DNA of 64,000 bases, from positions 154,415,718 through 154,479,717 of the forward strand of contig NC_079134.1 of assembly GCF_945859705.1 (NCBI RefSeq), given 5' to 3'. The position numbers were made by a program, and so were the translations under genes. The DNA comes from Episyrphus balteatus (Eukaryota; Arthropoda; Insecta; Diptera; Syrphidae). Of this stretch, positions 48,461-60,264 are shown in pieces (position 1 is the stretch's first letter; every line of letters begins with the position of its first letter). The notes under the pieces are model-generated. The model worked only from the letters and a program-made list of their open reading frames with translations, made no database searches and was not told the origin of the DNA.

Positions 48461-49020
48461 TCAGGCTTTCCAGAAATTGCAACTATTCATGATGATGAAA
48501 CGGGTTGAAAAATATATGTATTTTAGGTTCACCGTTTGCGAGAATAAAGCATAAAAGTCATTCAAATTACAACTTAGCAGATTAAAATGAATACACAGTA
48601 GAAGTGTATTCTTGGATTTTTTAACTTAATTAATTTGTATTTTAGAATATTTTTTAAAGAGATTGATGTTTTTTTAAGTTTTAATGCATTTTTTTTTTTT
48701 CAATTTTTTTAAGGTACATATTTACATACCTATTTATAATTTGAAAAGTATTTTATTTTTACTATTATGAAATTTCTTATAAGAAAAAAAAATTATTAAT
48801 TTTTTTTAAATTCTTTTCCGCCTTAAAATTTTAGATACTTTTACCGTAAGTGCAAAAAAGTGCAATCCAGTAGTTATGCATTTAATTTTATAACAACTCA
48901 TGTCTAATTTTCCACACAAAAGAAAATATTCAGATGTAATAATTCGTGCTATTTCTAAAAAAACTAAACACGAGTTTGAGTTTAATTTTAGTAGAATTGC
49001 ATTTATTTTAAAACGTTTAA

Positions 49021-49753
49021 GGGATTATATCTAGTTGTAATTTTGGAAAAAATCAAATATTTTTTTTTTACTTACTTTGAATATTTATATATAATATATT
49101 ATATATGTATAAGAATATTGTCCGAAAATTTCAAATTGAAACGACAATTACATTCGAAGAAAAAAGCGTATTTGTGAAGTCTTTTTAGCTTAGTTTACAT
49201 GGCTCCCAAAAATTTTGAAATCGTTTTTCACGAAACGGTGTTTTCAAAGTCGGTGGGGAAAATTTCTCCTAAACGGCTAGACCTATCGGCTTGAAATTTT
49301 CTCACGATCTTCTTAGATACTTTTGCCAGGTAATGAACGAAGGAATAATTTTTTCAAGCCACTTAAAGTGAAAATTTTCTTGTTTAAAAAACGATTTTTT
49401 ACTTTGGGAAGCCGCCATTTTGTCAAAAATCAAAATTTATACTATTCCTTCGTTCATTACCTGTATTCGTCTATTATAAAAAGGAATCTTTTGGTTTTTC
49501 TTATTTTAAACAATTTGGATCAGAGATATCTTCCTCACCGCCAGACACCTTTTTATGGAAGTCCTCGTTCCTCGAGGAGATTTTCTACAAAAATAACGGA
49601 ACTCAATATTTTTGTAAATACATCGCAAAATCTAAAAATACATTAAATTCCCTATATGTACATTTATTGTATGTATTTATTTAATAGAAAGTCTGCTCAC
49701 AAAAAATTCACGAAAAAGCACTATTTTTCGTTCTTACAACTAGATATAACCCC
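49021..49753. mobile_element. TTAA-flanked element with GGGATTATATCTAG ends
   Basis: The ends are GGGATTATATCTAGTTGTAA (49021) and, on the minus strand, GGGGTTATATCTAGTTGTAA (ending 49753), with TTAA outside both (49017-49020, 49754-49757). It contains a hairpin, GGTAATGAACGAAGGAATA and its complement, at about 49329 and 49442. TTAA with GGG-starting tips could be Kolobok or piggyBac-like. At 733 bp it has no recognisable gene. Confidence 0.72.
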
Positions 49754-49757
49754 TTAA

Positions 49758-51100
49758 GTTTCTCGGAAAGGTAAAATTACAAACAAAAATTAATGAATAC
49801 ATATTAAGCGGTTTAAAATTCTAAAATTACCAATGAAACCTTTTGGGGTATTTTCCCAACTAATTGCTCTAAACTGAAATCATGCCAAAGCACCTTGTTG
49901 GTACTTTTGCTGAAATGAATATGTACGAATTTCGCTCATAAAATTCACACACACGCCAAATCGATGAAAATGTTGTGCAAGTTGAAAATTCTTTTATGCA
50001 GAAATGTAGATATTTTTTTTTTGTTTTGGCAATATTAAATTTTGTTAGTCATGTCAGCTAAAAATAAACAGGGTAGGATTTTGTTGGAAAAAGGTTAAGA
50101 ATTTTTCGGTTGAAATTTTGCGAGTTTTTGCCGAAAACTAAAGTCTTATAAGATAACCAAATACTGACAAAATTTTGTTTTAAAAAAGTTAAATGTGAAG
50201 GAAGGCCTTATTTTTTCCAGAGTATATCTTGCGGCCATTTGGCCTTGAAAAGTGTGAAATAAGCGATGCTTCTTTAAAATTTGTAAAATGGACGAGGAAT
50301 TTAGTTTTTGTTAATTTTTAATGACTCTTATTAAAATTTTCAATTTTATTACATGTAAAGACATTCAATTTCTTAACGGTTCAATAGTATAGTGGTCAAT
50401 ACATCCCTGGCATACCATGGAGCTACACTGCAGTGTGTAAATTACTTACGGATCATTTCCAAAAACTACAATCTATTTATTTAGCCATTGCCATATTGCA
50501 GTGTAGTAAAAACAATAACATAAAATATATGATTAAAAGATACCCAAGAAACTGAAGCAGGAGCAAATAATAAAGTGGGATTAGTTTGATGAGAGGACCA
50601 TATTTGATATTAAATACTGATGAAATCATTAGATCCTACTCAATTCCATCAATTAAATAACTGGTAATGATTTTGAAAATTCGAAGAACACTTATGTGGG
50701 CATGGAAATAAATTTCAATGGAAAATTTGTTTAAATCTGTTGGAATGGGTTAAATGAAGCAAATAAAATGGTGCTTCTTGTTTTAATACACAGATGAAAT
50801 GCTAACAACTCATCTGTAGTTAAATAAATGATGTGGAATATTTACAAAATGAACAAATGCGTTGAATGTTTTTACTTGTATGGTCAAAGTAATGGTAAAA
50901 GTTAGTTTTTAGGTTTCATGCTTTTTGCCGTCAAAAATTTATTTGCAAGCCAATGTTTTAATGATGGATACGAAAATGCTTCAAATTTTTCGGTTAGCCA
51001 AATTGAACTCTTCAAATAGATTTGATATGCTGAAACCGAATTGTGAAAGTGAAGAAATTTTAACTTGAAAATGTATTTTAATCTCGGAAACATTGATTTT
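49758..51100. other. AT-rich sequence, no gene seen
   Basis: Only a TAGTATAGTGG A-box-like word at about 50386 stands out; see the rejected items. Confidence 0.4.
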
Positions 51101-51760
51101 GTACTGGAAAGTGGCCTAAAATGGCACCCCAAGGTAAAATGGCCCCCTTGCTAGAAATCGTAGAATCGAACATAATTAGAAAGTTTTATGAAAGCGATTC
51201 GTTAGTTTATCTGTCAAAACCGACATATACGAAATTTTAGCAACTTCAAGCCATTATTTCTGTCTCTAACCACCTAAAAAAGTACACTCGTTAAAATTTT
51301 GTGAAATTTTTTTTGCAAAAAAAAATATTGTATTTTGGAAAAAGAAGTTAATGTATGTATGCATGATGTATTTCTTATGAATTTAATGAAAAAAGTTGGC
51401 TTATTGGCAAATGGCCTACTTAGTATTCGGGTAAAATGGCATACTTACTTTCACATGCCATTTTACACTGACTTTCACATTTTCATTTTTTTATAAATGG
51501 TTGCTAGATATATACAGAGAGGAAGTACTGGGTTGAGGAAAGTTTTTGATTCCGTCCAAAGTCTGGAAAAAAGCATCCAAAACATTCGAGGTTACAAAAA
51601 CTACAGTAAGCAGACGAGCAACCAACATGAACAATGTTTTGAATGACTCGTAGAAAGATCTGGAGGGGATTAAGCAACACTTGTTCCAAGAAAATGGAAA
51701 ATGAGTCCTTTGACTCGATTTTTCATTTAAAATCACGTACGTTTGGACAGTGTGCCCTTT
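51100..51760 (+). pseudogene. Possible pogo-like transposon remnant with psq-type helix-turn-helix
   Basis: In shifting plus frames, 51526-51620 reads LRKVFDSVQS and then KKASKTFEVTKTTVSRR. The second piece resembles the Pipsqueak/CENP-B helix-turn-helix of Tigger/pogo transposases (KASKTF.VP..TL.RR). The surrounding DNA repeats GGTAAAATGGC (51142, 51431) and its complement (51458), a word that could be part of element ends. No clear terminal repeats, target duplication or catalytic domain are visible, so this is tentative. Confidence 0.35.
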
Positions 51761-51769
51761 TACAGTTGT

Positions 51770-52975
51770 AGACGTCTTGAAAATTAAAAAAATTAAATAC
51801 TTTTTGGAATTTTTTTAACTCGCAAAGGAAAAAGCTGTGAGAGTTATATACTAAACTTTGAAAAGTATATAGCATTTAAGTTTCCATAATTGCATTGAGA
51901 TAAGTCGAAACATGGTCTTAACTACATTGGCCACTTTTTGCAAAAGGAAGAAAGGAAAAATATTTGTTTTTTCGCTAGAAAAAGAAAATTAAACAATTAA
52001 AGAACATTTTTTAACTTTTTTTTTCTCAAGTGAAGCACATAATTAGTTTGCCAAACAACATGGATTATTTAAAATTTTTGCTGTTAATATTCCCAATTTA
52101 ATTTAAAACTTAATAAAATGCATAAATTTTTTGCTACAAAATCTCAGGCTAATTTTCAATTTTGTAGGTATAGGTATTTAAAAATGTACGAAATATTTTT
52201 TTGTATAAAGCTTAGGAATAGGTAAACTTAATTTCCTCTAATAAAATTGTTTGCTGGCTTACGCTCGCAAATTTATATGATATAACAGATTTTTGACACT
52301 TTTAAACACTTTGTTAAGGGCTTAGAACATTTCTGTTTTCCGCCACCAATTTTTTGACCATTTTATTCAGTGAAATTTTCGAATTTTCGCTGTTCCGTAT
52401 TCCGCATTTGAACACATTTTGCCACACTTTTCCCGTTTTAAATCAACATTTTTTCTCAAACAAAAAAGTGAATAATTTATTTATTTATTTATACATATTT
52501 ATTAGTTATTAAAAAATAATATATTATGTATCTAACACAGGAAAGCAAACTTCAACAGAAACAATTACCATCAGTCAATATAACTGAATTGAAAAACTTC
52601 CAACTAGACCATTGATAAACACAAACAATAGGTCCGAAAACGAAAAATATAGTCCCACAACTTTGTTAGTTATCTTCCTGTATTTGGCAGGAAGTCAAGT
52701 CAAAAGAAAAAATGAATCACCAATTAAAAGAAGCAATAAGTCCTAAATATTCCTAAAGTTACATTTTGATGCAAATGTCGTCTCTATACGTAAGCCATCG
52801 CTTCGGTTAGGCCGAAGAAAGAAATCACAACCGTTTTTATAATAGAAATACAAGTGATTTTAAAAACAATAGTTCAAAGAAAGAAACAAATCCCGGCTTT
52901 ATTTCCTTCTAAATTTTAAAAATACAATAGTCGGAATAGTATTTTGACAAAATGAACATTTTTCTAACTGATGAG
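51770..52975. other. AT-rich sequence, no feature seen
   Basis: A short (ATTT)n tract near 52478-52495 and nothing else supportable. Confidence 0.4.
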
Positions 52976-52988
52976 TATAATTTGTTAC

Positions 52989-53157
52989 AATTCAATATAA
53001 GTTCAAGTGACCTCAACTCCAAAAATTAATAAAGCGTTTCTCCCAGGTACGACGCTTTATTAATTTTTGGAGTTGAGGTCGCTTGAACTTATATTGAATT
53101 ATATTCAATCGCTCCACTTAAAATAAAAATAATTTTAATAATTTTTTTCTTCGTTAT
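52989..53157. mobile_element. Dispersed foldback family, short copy with 13-bp duplication
   Basis: An inverted pair of about 48 bp (AATTCAATATAAGTTCAAGT..., 52989 onward, mirrored to about 53100) encloses the loop TTTCTCCCAGGTACGA. The tail ends TTCTTCGTTAT like the 35-kb copy. TATAATTTGTTAC is repeated exactly at both sides (52976-52988 and 53158-53170), a target duplication of about 13 bp. Confidence 0.75.
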
Positions 53158-53170
53158 TATAATTTGTTAC

Positions 53171-53984
53171 AGTTAAACATAAGATAAGAAAGTTCACGGT
53201 TATTTAATAAGTATATTATGGTGAATCTCATGATGGTCAATGGCAGTCATATAGTTGGTGTTATGCTCCGAGGCTGCATTTTTTGTATAAAAAGTATTAA
53301 TTTTTGAGGGAAACAAGTATTTTGACAAACGTTCTTTTTCAACGTTGGTAAGGTAAGGTAAATGCATTTTACGTGCTTCAAGCACGTATAAAACTGACAG
53401 ATTTGTTAAGGCTCCGATTTGTAAAAAATTGGGCAAAAGGGCGGAACTTAACATTGAAATTAGTACATCTTCTGTTGCAAGTCATAATTTCGGTGTGTCT
53501 GTTAAAAAACTGGAGAACTGAATTTTTTGCCGGAAACTAAAAATTACCAAATATGAAAACACAAAAATATAATTATACTATTCAAAATTTACCACAAATG
53601 GACAAAAAATGAAAAAAATGCACTAAAAAAAAATAGACGAAGAATTCACTTGAAATCGCGGATTGACTAAAAAAAGTCCGGATTTGAAAATGCCATTCTT
53701 TCATCAAAAACTTTGTTAGCAAAAGTACCCTTTGCATTAAGCTCGAAAAAGACAATTTTGCCATATTTATGGGAAGATAATACAGTACTTACCTCATTAA
53801 ACAAAAATTGAAAAAAAATTGAATTCTCAAAGCAAAATTTTTGGCCAGTTTCATTAGTGAAACAATTTTTTTTTGTTTAATGATTTTATGTACTATTTTA
53901 CGTATACTATTAGATTAATAATTTCTGCAAAATTTCATACCAAATTTATTTAAAATAGTTTTTTTCGAGAAATGTTTATAGTCA
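53171..53984. other. AT-rich sequence, no gene confirmed
   Basis: Minus frames of 84 and 60 residues (53200-53454, 53582-53764) match nothing recognisable. Confidence 0.35.
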
Positions 53985-54150
53985 TTGCCTACTGACTTTT
54001 AAATAGTTATTATTGACTATTAAAAGGTCATTATTGACTATTTAAATAGTCACATACCTACAAATATTTTAATAGTTAATTTGGAGAATATAAATAGTCA
54101 AAATAACTATTTTTTAAACTATTTTAATAGTTATCCCGATAATAACTATT
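53985..54150. repeat. Cluster of AATAGTTATTATTGACTATT motifs
   Basis: About eight variants of TTTAAATAGT(T/C)ATTATTGACT and its complement are packed in 165 bases, forming direct and inverted repeats. The right edge is TTCTCTGAGTG. Confidence 0.6.
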
Positions 54151-57130
54151 TTGTTCTCTGAGTGTATTGTCTTAAGTTTGTTATAACAATTTTGAGCTTG
54201 AACGGAAGATGTGATACTTTTTTCAAAATAGATAGGCACTCCAAAATCATTTTCCTAGGGGCCCCGCAAAATTTATCCTCGCACACGGCTCATTTTGGTC
54301 TAGCGCCGCCTCTGTAGTCATCGAAACTAAAAAAATTAAATTAATTAGTATTAGTTTTTTGGGTCCTATTACAGATTTTACTGGCTCTTCGAAAAAACAC
54401 CCTTTTTTATCCAATTTTGTTCCATAAAAAATCTTTATTCTTTCTTTCTATCCCAAATGCAACGTTTTTATCAAATTTCACTAGGCTGGCCCATCAATTT
54501 TTCAAATCTAAAAAAACCACTCTTTCAATGAAAAAAAAATTATAGACTCATTTAATTAGAAATTCACATGGTAAAAACAACATTTGTAATAAATTTCTTA
54601 GGGTTACCATTGATTTTATCGCACTTATCACGGTTTTTCTTTATTTCCCAAAAAACACCCTTTTCTTTCCCTTTTTTTCATGGACTGCTTAGGTTCTTAG
54701 TTCTATTATAATAATAAAATATTTTTAATAATTTTTAATGGGGTATATACCATTTTTGTCTTTGTATTAGTGGAACTTATACTGAATTCCATCCTTTTTA
54801 AAAAATAAAAAAAATTCCTTCCACTCAAAATAATTGTATTTACTGCTTTTAATAAACTAACAAACATTTAAATGAAGGCTTCCGGCAAATGTGCAAAGAT
54901 ACAAAAGAAACCATAGCAATATGAGCAACGACAAATATATATGATCCTTGTTCCTTGAAAAGCAAATAAATCTATTAGTTATTTTCTTTGCTAAACATTT
55001 CAAGGGAAATTTATAAATCTTCCAAAATTAGATCTCTTGATACCGACACCTTTTGTGGTGTGTCTCACCAAATCTACTTTTATCTTTTTCCAAGGTTATC
55101 AGATTATACGCATGAAAATGGGATACCATTATTATTTTTACTAGGAGATGCTCTTCAGGATGCTTTCGAATCTTTATTGAAATAATACCTTGAAAAATAA
55201 TCTTTGCCAAATTTTAAGGAAGGATCCGAAAATATTCCAAATTTCATGGTAAACTTTGAAAGTAATCCTAAGCTGGCAATGGTAGTGAAAATGGTATGCA
55301 GATATTCTTAGTTCCAATTCTAAGAAACTAGAGAAATTGTTCCAAACAGATTACAAACGTCTGAAGTCTCCGTAAACCACTTATTGCTAAAAATAAAACT
55401 TCCTACCTAAAATCTTGATTTTAAGACATTCAAAGTGTTGTTTTTTTTTGTAATTTTTAAATTTATTATTATTGTATTTTAACACTACTGTGATATTACC
55501 AATAAATTTTGATAAAATAAAATTTTGCAAGAAAATCAAAAGCAATTTTGAGTTGATGCGAGGTAAACGTAACAGAGGTCAAATGATTTTCGAACAATTT
55601 TTGTTCTTAATTTTTTTCATTAGATTTTTTACATATATATGTCATTAAGTTCCAATTCCAATTACATATATTTGACATTAAATTACATAAATTCGTTGAA
55701 ATGAAGCCTTCGTGATGCATGCACCATATTAATTTTTTTTTTAATATTCAATTATTCACCAGAAATGTTTTTTTAAATAACTCTATAATATTTTTAGAAA
55801 TGCTCTGTTACTCATAAGAATTTCTTGGAAATTAAATTTTTGGTAGGTATTCAATTTGTTTAAACACCTATATAATACATCTCAAGCGCATGTGAAAATT
55901 TTTTTTCCATGAATAAAAGTGGTTCATTGCAAAGATATCTTTTCATTTGAAAGAAAATAATATGAAGTAGTAAAATTTTGAATTTCAATACATTTTTGTA
56001 TGTAATATAAAATTGAATTTTGCAACACATACCAACAGCTACTAAGGTCGATTCACTTTGTGGGAATAGGTGTAGGTATGTGGGTTCGAATTACATTTTT
56101 AAAAGACATATTTTATGAGCAATTTTGCATGGTGTTCAATGGAATTAAGGAAGAAAGGAAATTATTTGAATTCCTTTCTTTTAAAAGAAAAAATAATTAT
56201 AATAAAATCGGATATTGTATGTATGTATGTAATATGTTTGTTTAAAAACTTTTGAAATAAGTTTTGAATTAACGAGAATTTAAGCTGTAGGATCTTATTA
56301 AATTTTGAATCTCTTCCGATTTAATTTTAAAAGTTTATGAAAATTAAATAAATGTTTAACTGGTTTACTTTAGCTGTTGAAATTTTTGTAACCTGTTTTT
56401 TTTTTTAGTATAAAAAAAATGTAACACATACGCCACAGTGACTGGTTTGTTCTGATGACCCTTCGATTGATTTAATAAGGTTAACTTAAGTTATAAAGCG
56501 TCAGTCAGACGAAAAAAGGCTTACTCAGGTCTCAAATGTCTATTGTATCACCCACTAGAACCTTGTAGCATTTTTTTAAGATTATGGAGTGATTATTTTA
56601 ACCGGATTTTGCTAAATTATTATTATTGTCATGTAATATTTGAAATTAGACAGGATATTTTCCAATGTGAAGTTTGGGAGAAAAAAGAATCAATATTCAG
56701 GTAAGGAATTAGCGTACAAAATCTCTGCTAATCTATTTCAAAATTTTTGTTCAAATCCTATAGTTTAGTTTTCAAAACATAAAAAAAATAAGTATAGTTA
56801 ATGTCACAAGTGAGAAAAATTTTTAGAACGTGAAAACACATTCTACGAGAATAGAAATTTTTTAATTAATGAAGTTTTTTATTTAAGTCATTTAGACTTT
56901 TACGTAAAAATATCACTTAATTTTACTCGTTAAAATTCTTTAAATAATCTTATCGTAAATAGCTGGTTTTCAGTTAAGTAATGAAACAGAACGGACTGAA
57001 ATAATTAAGTTTAATATGGTAACTTTACTTGATAGGAATTTATGTACAATGTTGTGCTTCTTACTTTCTAATTCAATGTTCTCAAAAACAAAAATTCCAG
57101 AACATTTCGCAATTTATTAATAATCCTATT
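54151..57130. other. AT-rich sequence, no gene confirmed
   Basis: A 65-residue plus frame at 54988-55185 (ending LLGDALQDAFESLLK) looks somewhat protein-like but is not recognised. The CACTGTGG-type motif lies at 56420-56440 on the minus strand. Nothing else is bounded. Confidence 0.35.
56415..56440 (-). repeat. Dispersed CACTGTGGCGTATGTG terminus-like motif
   Basis: On the minus strand this reads CACTGTGGCGTATGTGTTAC followed by a T-run, like the copies at 1683, 23622 and 63714. Confidence 0.5.
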
Positions 57131-57961
57131 AGTCGGAGAGGCGACCGTCGAGTTACTTAGCTCATAAGGTTAGAGGTTAAAATTGGTGTCAAATGAAAGA
57201 TAAGTTGATACTGAAAATAAAAAAATAGGGTTGCCACTTCTAAAATGGGAACTTCCATGTGGCAACCCTATTTGAAAGGAAAAATTGTCACATAACTAAT
57301 ACATTCATATCTTTGTTGTTTGGCCAGATAAAAAAAAATTTGAAAAGCCAACCGAAAGCCAAAATAGTAAAAAAAAAATAATAAAATAATATAAAGAACG
57401 TAACCCTACAAATGTGGCAGCCCCATCCAAATGAAAACAACACTGACAAAAATCTTCTTTGAACAAAACAGTATAACTTTTTATGCACTAGAAAGCTAAA
57501 CTATACGCCATATTTTAGATAATACTCCCTTCTATCTAAAAAATGTCGGGTGCCACCCCGCAAATGCAGACAAGTACTCGGCAACCCTATCCAAATGCTA
57601 AAAAACATAAACATCACTTGTTTTTTGGCCAAAGTATATAATATTTGATAGAGTTAAAGGCTGTAAAATACATCATGTTTAGCCTAGACTCTTTTCTATC
57701 TAAAAAATGTCGGGTGCCACCTCACAAATTCAGACAAGTACTCGGCAACCTTATCCAAATGCCAAAAAACAAGTGATTTTTGCGTTTTTTTAGCATTTGG
57801 ATAGGGTTGCCGAGTACAAGTGATTTTTGGGTTTTTTAGCATTTGGATAGGGTTGCCGAGTACTTGCCTGCATTTGCGGGGTGGCACCCGAAATTTTTTA
57901 GATAGAAGAGAGTCTAAGCTAAACATGATGTATTTTACAGCCTTTAACTCAATCAAATATT

Positions 57962-59739
57962 CATTTTCAAAATAGCCGCTCAAAGAAGAAGAAATGCTCA
58001 GGAGATCTGTTCGCCGAAGTTTATTAACAATGCTCAAGGCCAACTACTTGTGGAAAACGACGAAATCCTCCACAGGTGGCCACAGTACTGTGACGAACTT
58101 CTAAATGAACAATTTCCAAGGCTACACTTTCCAATAGCTTCACCTAACTTAAGCGAAGTATCCGATGTCACAGTCGAAGAAGTTAGTGAGGCTGTAAAAT
58201 ACTCCAAAAAGGGAAAAGCTGTTGGGCCAGACGAAATACCCTCAGAGTTTTGGAAAAAGATGGGAGACATCGGGTCTAGATGGCTCATGGTTCTTGTTTC
58301 CAAGCTTATACGAGGTGATCGAATGCCTAATCAATGGAGGGAAAGTTACCTTCTTCCAATATACAAAGGAAAGGGTGATACTCGAAGCTGTGATAATTAC
58401 CGTTCGATTAAGCTGATGTCACACACCATGAAGATCGTTGAGCGAGTCTTCGCCGGGTAGCCGACTGCGAAAAATAATAAGGCTATCTGATGACCAGTGC
58501 GGGTTTGTTGCGGGTAAATCAACCACAGATGCAATCCAGAGTATAACAATCATTATGGAAAAACATCGAGATTCCTTGGAGGATTTGCATGTGGTATTGG
58601 TTGATTTTGAAAAAGCATTCGATCGACAACCACGAGATCTGATATGGGTGGCCCTCAGACAACGAGGAGTTCCGGAAACCTATGTGCGGATAATTATGGA
58701 CATGTATGATGGAGCAGTAACTAAAGTAAGATGTGCAGCTGGAGTCACCGAAGAATTCGAAATCACAGTAGGTGTACACCAGGGAAGCGTCTTGAGTCCT
58801 CTGCTCTTTATTACCGTTCTTGATTACCTGCTTGAAGGCAAAGTGACGGACCCAAAAGTGCATCAGTTATTCTTTGCTGACGATGGAGCCATCATAAGTG
58901 AAGACCCGATATCCCTGCAACAAGCACTTGATGTATGGGTGGATGTTCTAGAAGGTAGTGGGTACCGCATAAGCGCGAAAAAGACAGAATACCTATGCTG
59001 CCCATTTTCTGATCCACACAGGCCTATTCCTGACATTTATTTGAATGGTGTAGTGCTTCCCAAGTGTGAAAAGTTTAAATATCTGGGGTCTATGATAAAT
59101 AACGAAGGTACTTGTGATGACGATATCAATCATCGCGTAAGCGTAGGGTGGATGAAGTGGCGGGAAAATTCTGCTATCTTCTGTGATCGAAAAATGCCCC
59201 CTAAGCTGAAAGGAAGACTCTACACCGCAGTTGTGCGTCCAGCACTCACATACGGTTCACAATGTTGGACAATGTACAAAAAGTATGAGAGTAAGTTAAC
59301 GGCAGCTGAGATGAAGATGCTTCGTATGACAGCAGGAGTAACAAAGCTTGATAGAATTAGAAGTACGAAGATCCGAGGAAGCCTTCATGTTAAAAACACC
59401 ATCTCCCAAAAAATTGAACACGACCGACTCAGTTGGTATTGCCATGTTCAAAGGAGAGATCCTGAGAACCCCGTCAAAAAAGCAATATCATACAACGTTC
59501 CAACACGAAATAGAAAGAAAGGTAGGCCTAAAAACTCCTGGTACAAGCAAATGCAAAACCACCAGCATTCAGTTGGCCTTAGAAATGGAACAATACAAAA
59601 CCGGGAGGCTTGCCGCCGATTTCTGAGGTCAACCCGGCGAACCCCACAGGCGGATCACTAGTGTGAAGCAGTTACGTGGGATAGTTATGATCCCCTCGAC
59701 ATCGAGATCATAACAGCGCCGAGAAAAAGGAAGAAGAAG
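57962..59739 (+). mobile_element. 5'-truncated RTE-like non-LTR retrotransposon
   Basis: This 1778-bp insertion is flanked by a perfect 16-bp duplication, AACTCAATCAAATATT (57946-57961 and 59740-59755). It starts inside the reverse-transcriptase frame, has a short 3' region after the stop, and ends in a GAAAAAGGAAGAAGAAGAA tail, as RTE-type elements end in short simple repeats. Its GC content is clearly above the surroundings. It sits in the right arm of a foldback, whose left arm shows the uninterrupted site (mirrored at about 57640-57660). Confidence 0.92.
57963..59661 (+). pseudogene. RTE-like reverse transcriptase, truncated and frameshifted
   Basis: This copies element RNA into DNA by target-primed reverse transcription. 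The first frame opens at the insertion edge and reaches a stop at 58458-58460. It includes GKAVGPDEIPSEFWKK and NYRSIKLMSHTMKIVERV (early RT blocks). A frame change at about 58456 leads into the second frame, which ends at 59661: QCGFVAGKSTTDAI, VLVDFEKAFDRQPRDLIW (block A, catalytic Asp), GVHQGSVLSPLLF (block B), FFADDGAI (block C, the ADD catalytic pair), SAKKTEYLC (block D) and FKYLGSMI (block E). The tail, with RPALTYGSQCW, TKLDRIRS, HDRLSWYCHVQRR and KGRPKNSWYKQM, is typical of RTE-like LINEs. The endonuclease domain is missing (5' truncation). Catalytic residues are intact and there is one net frameshift, so the insertion is fairly young. Any ATG start inside is not the true start. Confidence 0.92.
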
Positions 59740-60264
59740 AACTCAATCAAATATTATACACTTTGGCCAAAAAACAAGTGATGTTTATGTTTTTTAGCAT
59801 TTGGATAGGGTTGCCGAGTACTTGTCTGCATTTGCGGGGTGGCACCCGACATTTTTTAGATAGAAGGGAGTATTATCTAAAATATGGCGTATAGTTTAGC
59901 TTTCTAGTGCATAAAAAGTTATACTGTTTTGTTCAAAGAAGATTTTTGTCAGTGTTGTTTTTATTTGGATGGGGTTGCCACATTTGTAGGGTTACGTTCT
60001 TTATATTATTTTATTATTTTTTTTTACTATTTTGGCTTTCGGTTGGCTTTTCAAATTTTTTTTTTATCTGGCCAAACAACAAAGATATGAATGTATTAGT
60101 TATGTGACAATTTTTCCTTTCAAGTAGGGTTGCCACATGGCAGTTCCCATTTTAGAAGTGACAACCCTATTTTTTTATTTTCAGTATCAACTTATCTTTC
60201 ATTTGACACTAATTTTAACCTCTAACCTTATGAGCTAAGTAACTCGACGGTCGCCGCTTGGACT

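Larger units (their letters stand above)
57131..60264. mobile_element. Large foldback interrupted by an RTE-like LINE
   Basis: The ends are AGTCGGAGAGGCGACCGTCG and, on the minus strand, AGTCCAAGCGGCGACCGTCG. The arms run about 57131-57785 on the left and about 57790-57961 plus 59756-60264 on the right. A repeated unit, GGGTTGCCGAGTACTTG..., with GGGTGCCACCCCGC occurs several times in each arm. Without the LINE and its duplication the palindrome is continuous. The 66-residue frames at 57288 (-) and 59907 (+) are mirror images and not genes. No clear target duplication of the foldback itself. Confidence 0.85.

Noticed and set aside
48297..48554. 85-residue plus-strand frame
   Set aside because: Lies largely in a diverged dispersed repeat also found at 7.2 kb, where the frame is not preserved.
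50375..50440. tRNA-like text GGTTCAATAGTATAGTGG
   Set aside because: It has an A-box-like word but no B box, no acceptor stem pairing and no cloverleaf; at most a tRNA-derived SINE scrap.
54988..55210. Overlapping 65- and 60-residue frames on opposite strands
   Set aside because: Unrecognised and antiparallel; no supporting evidence for either.
58034..58863. Minus-strand frames opposite the reverse transcriptase
   Set aside because: Shadows of the plus-strand RT coding sequence.
57288..60107. 66-residue frames at 57288 (-) and 59907 (+)
   Set aside because: The same sequence in the two arms of the foldback; not genes.
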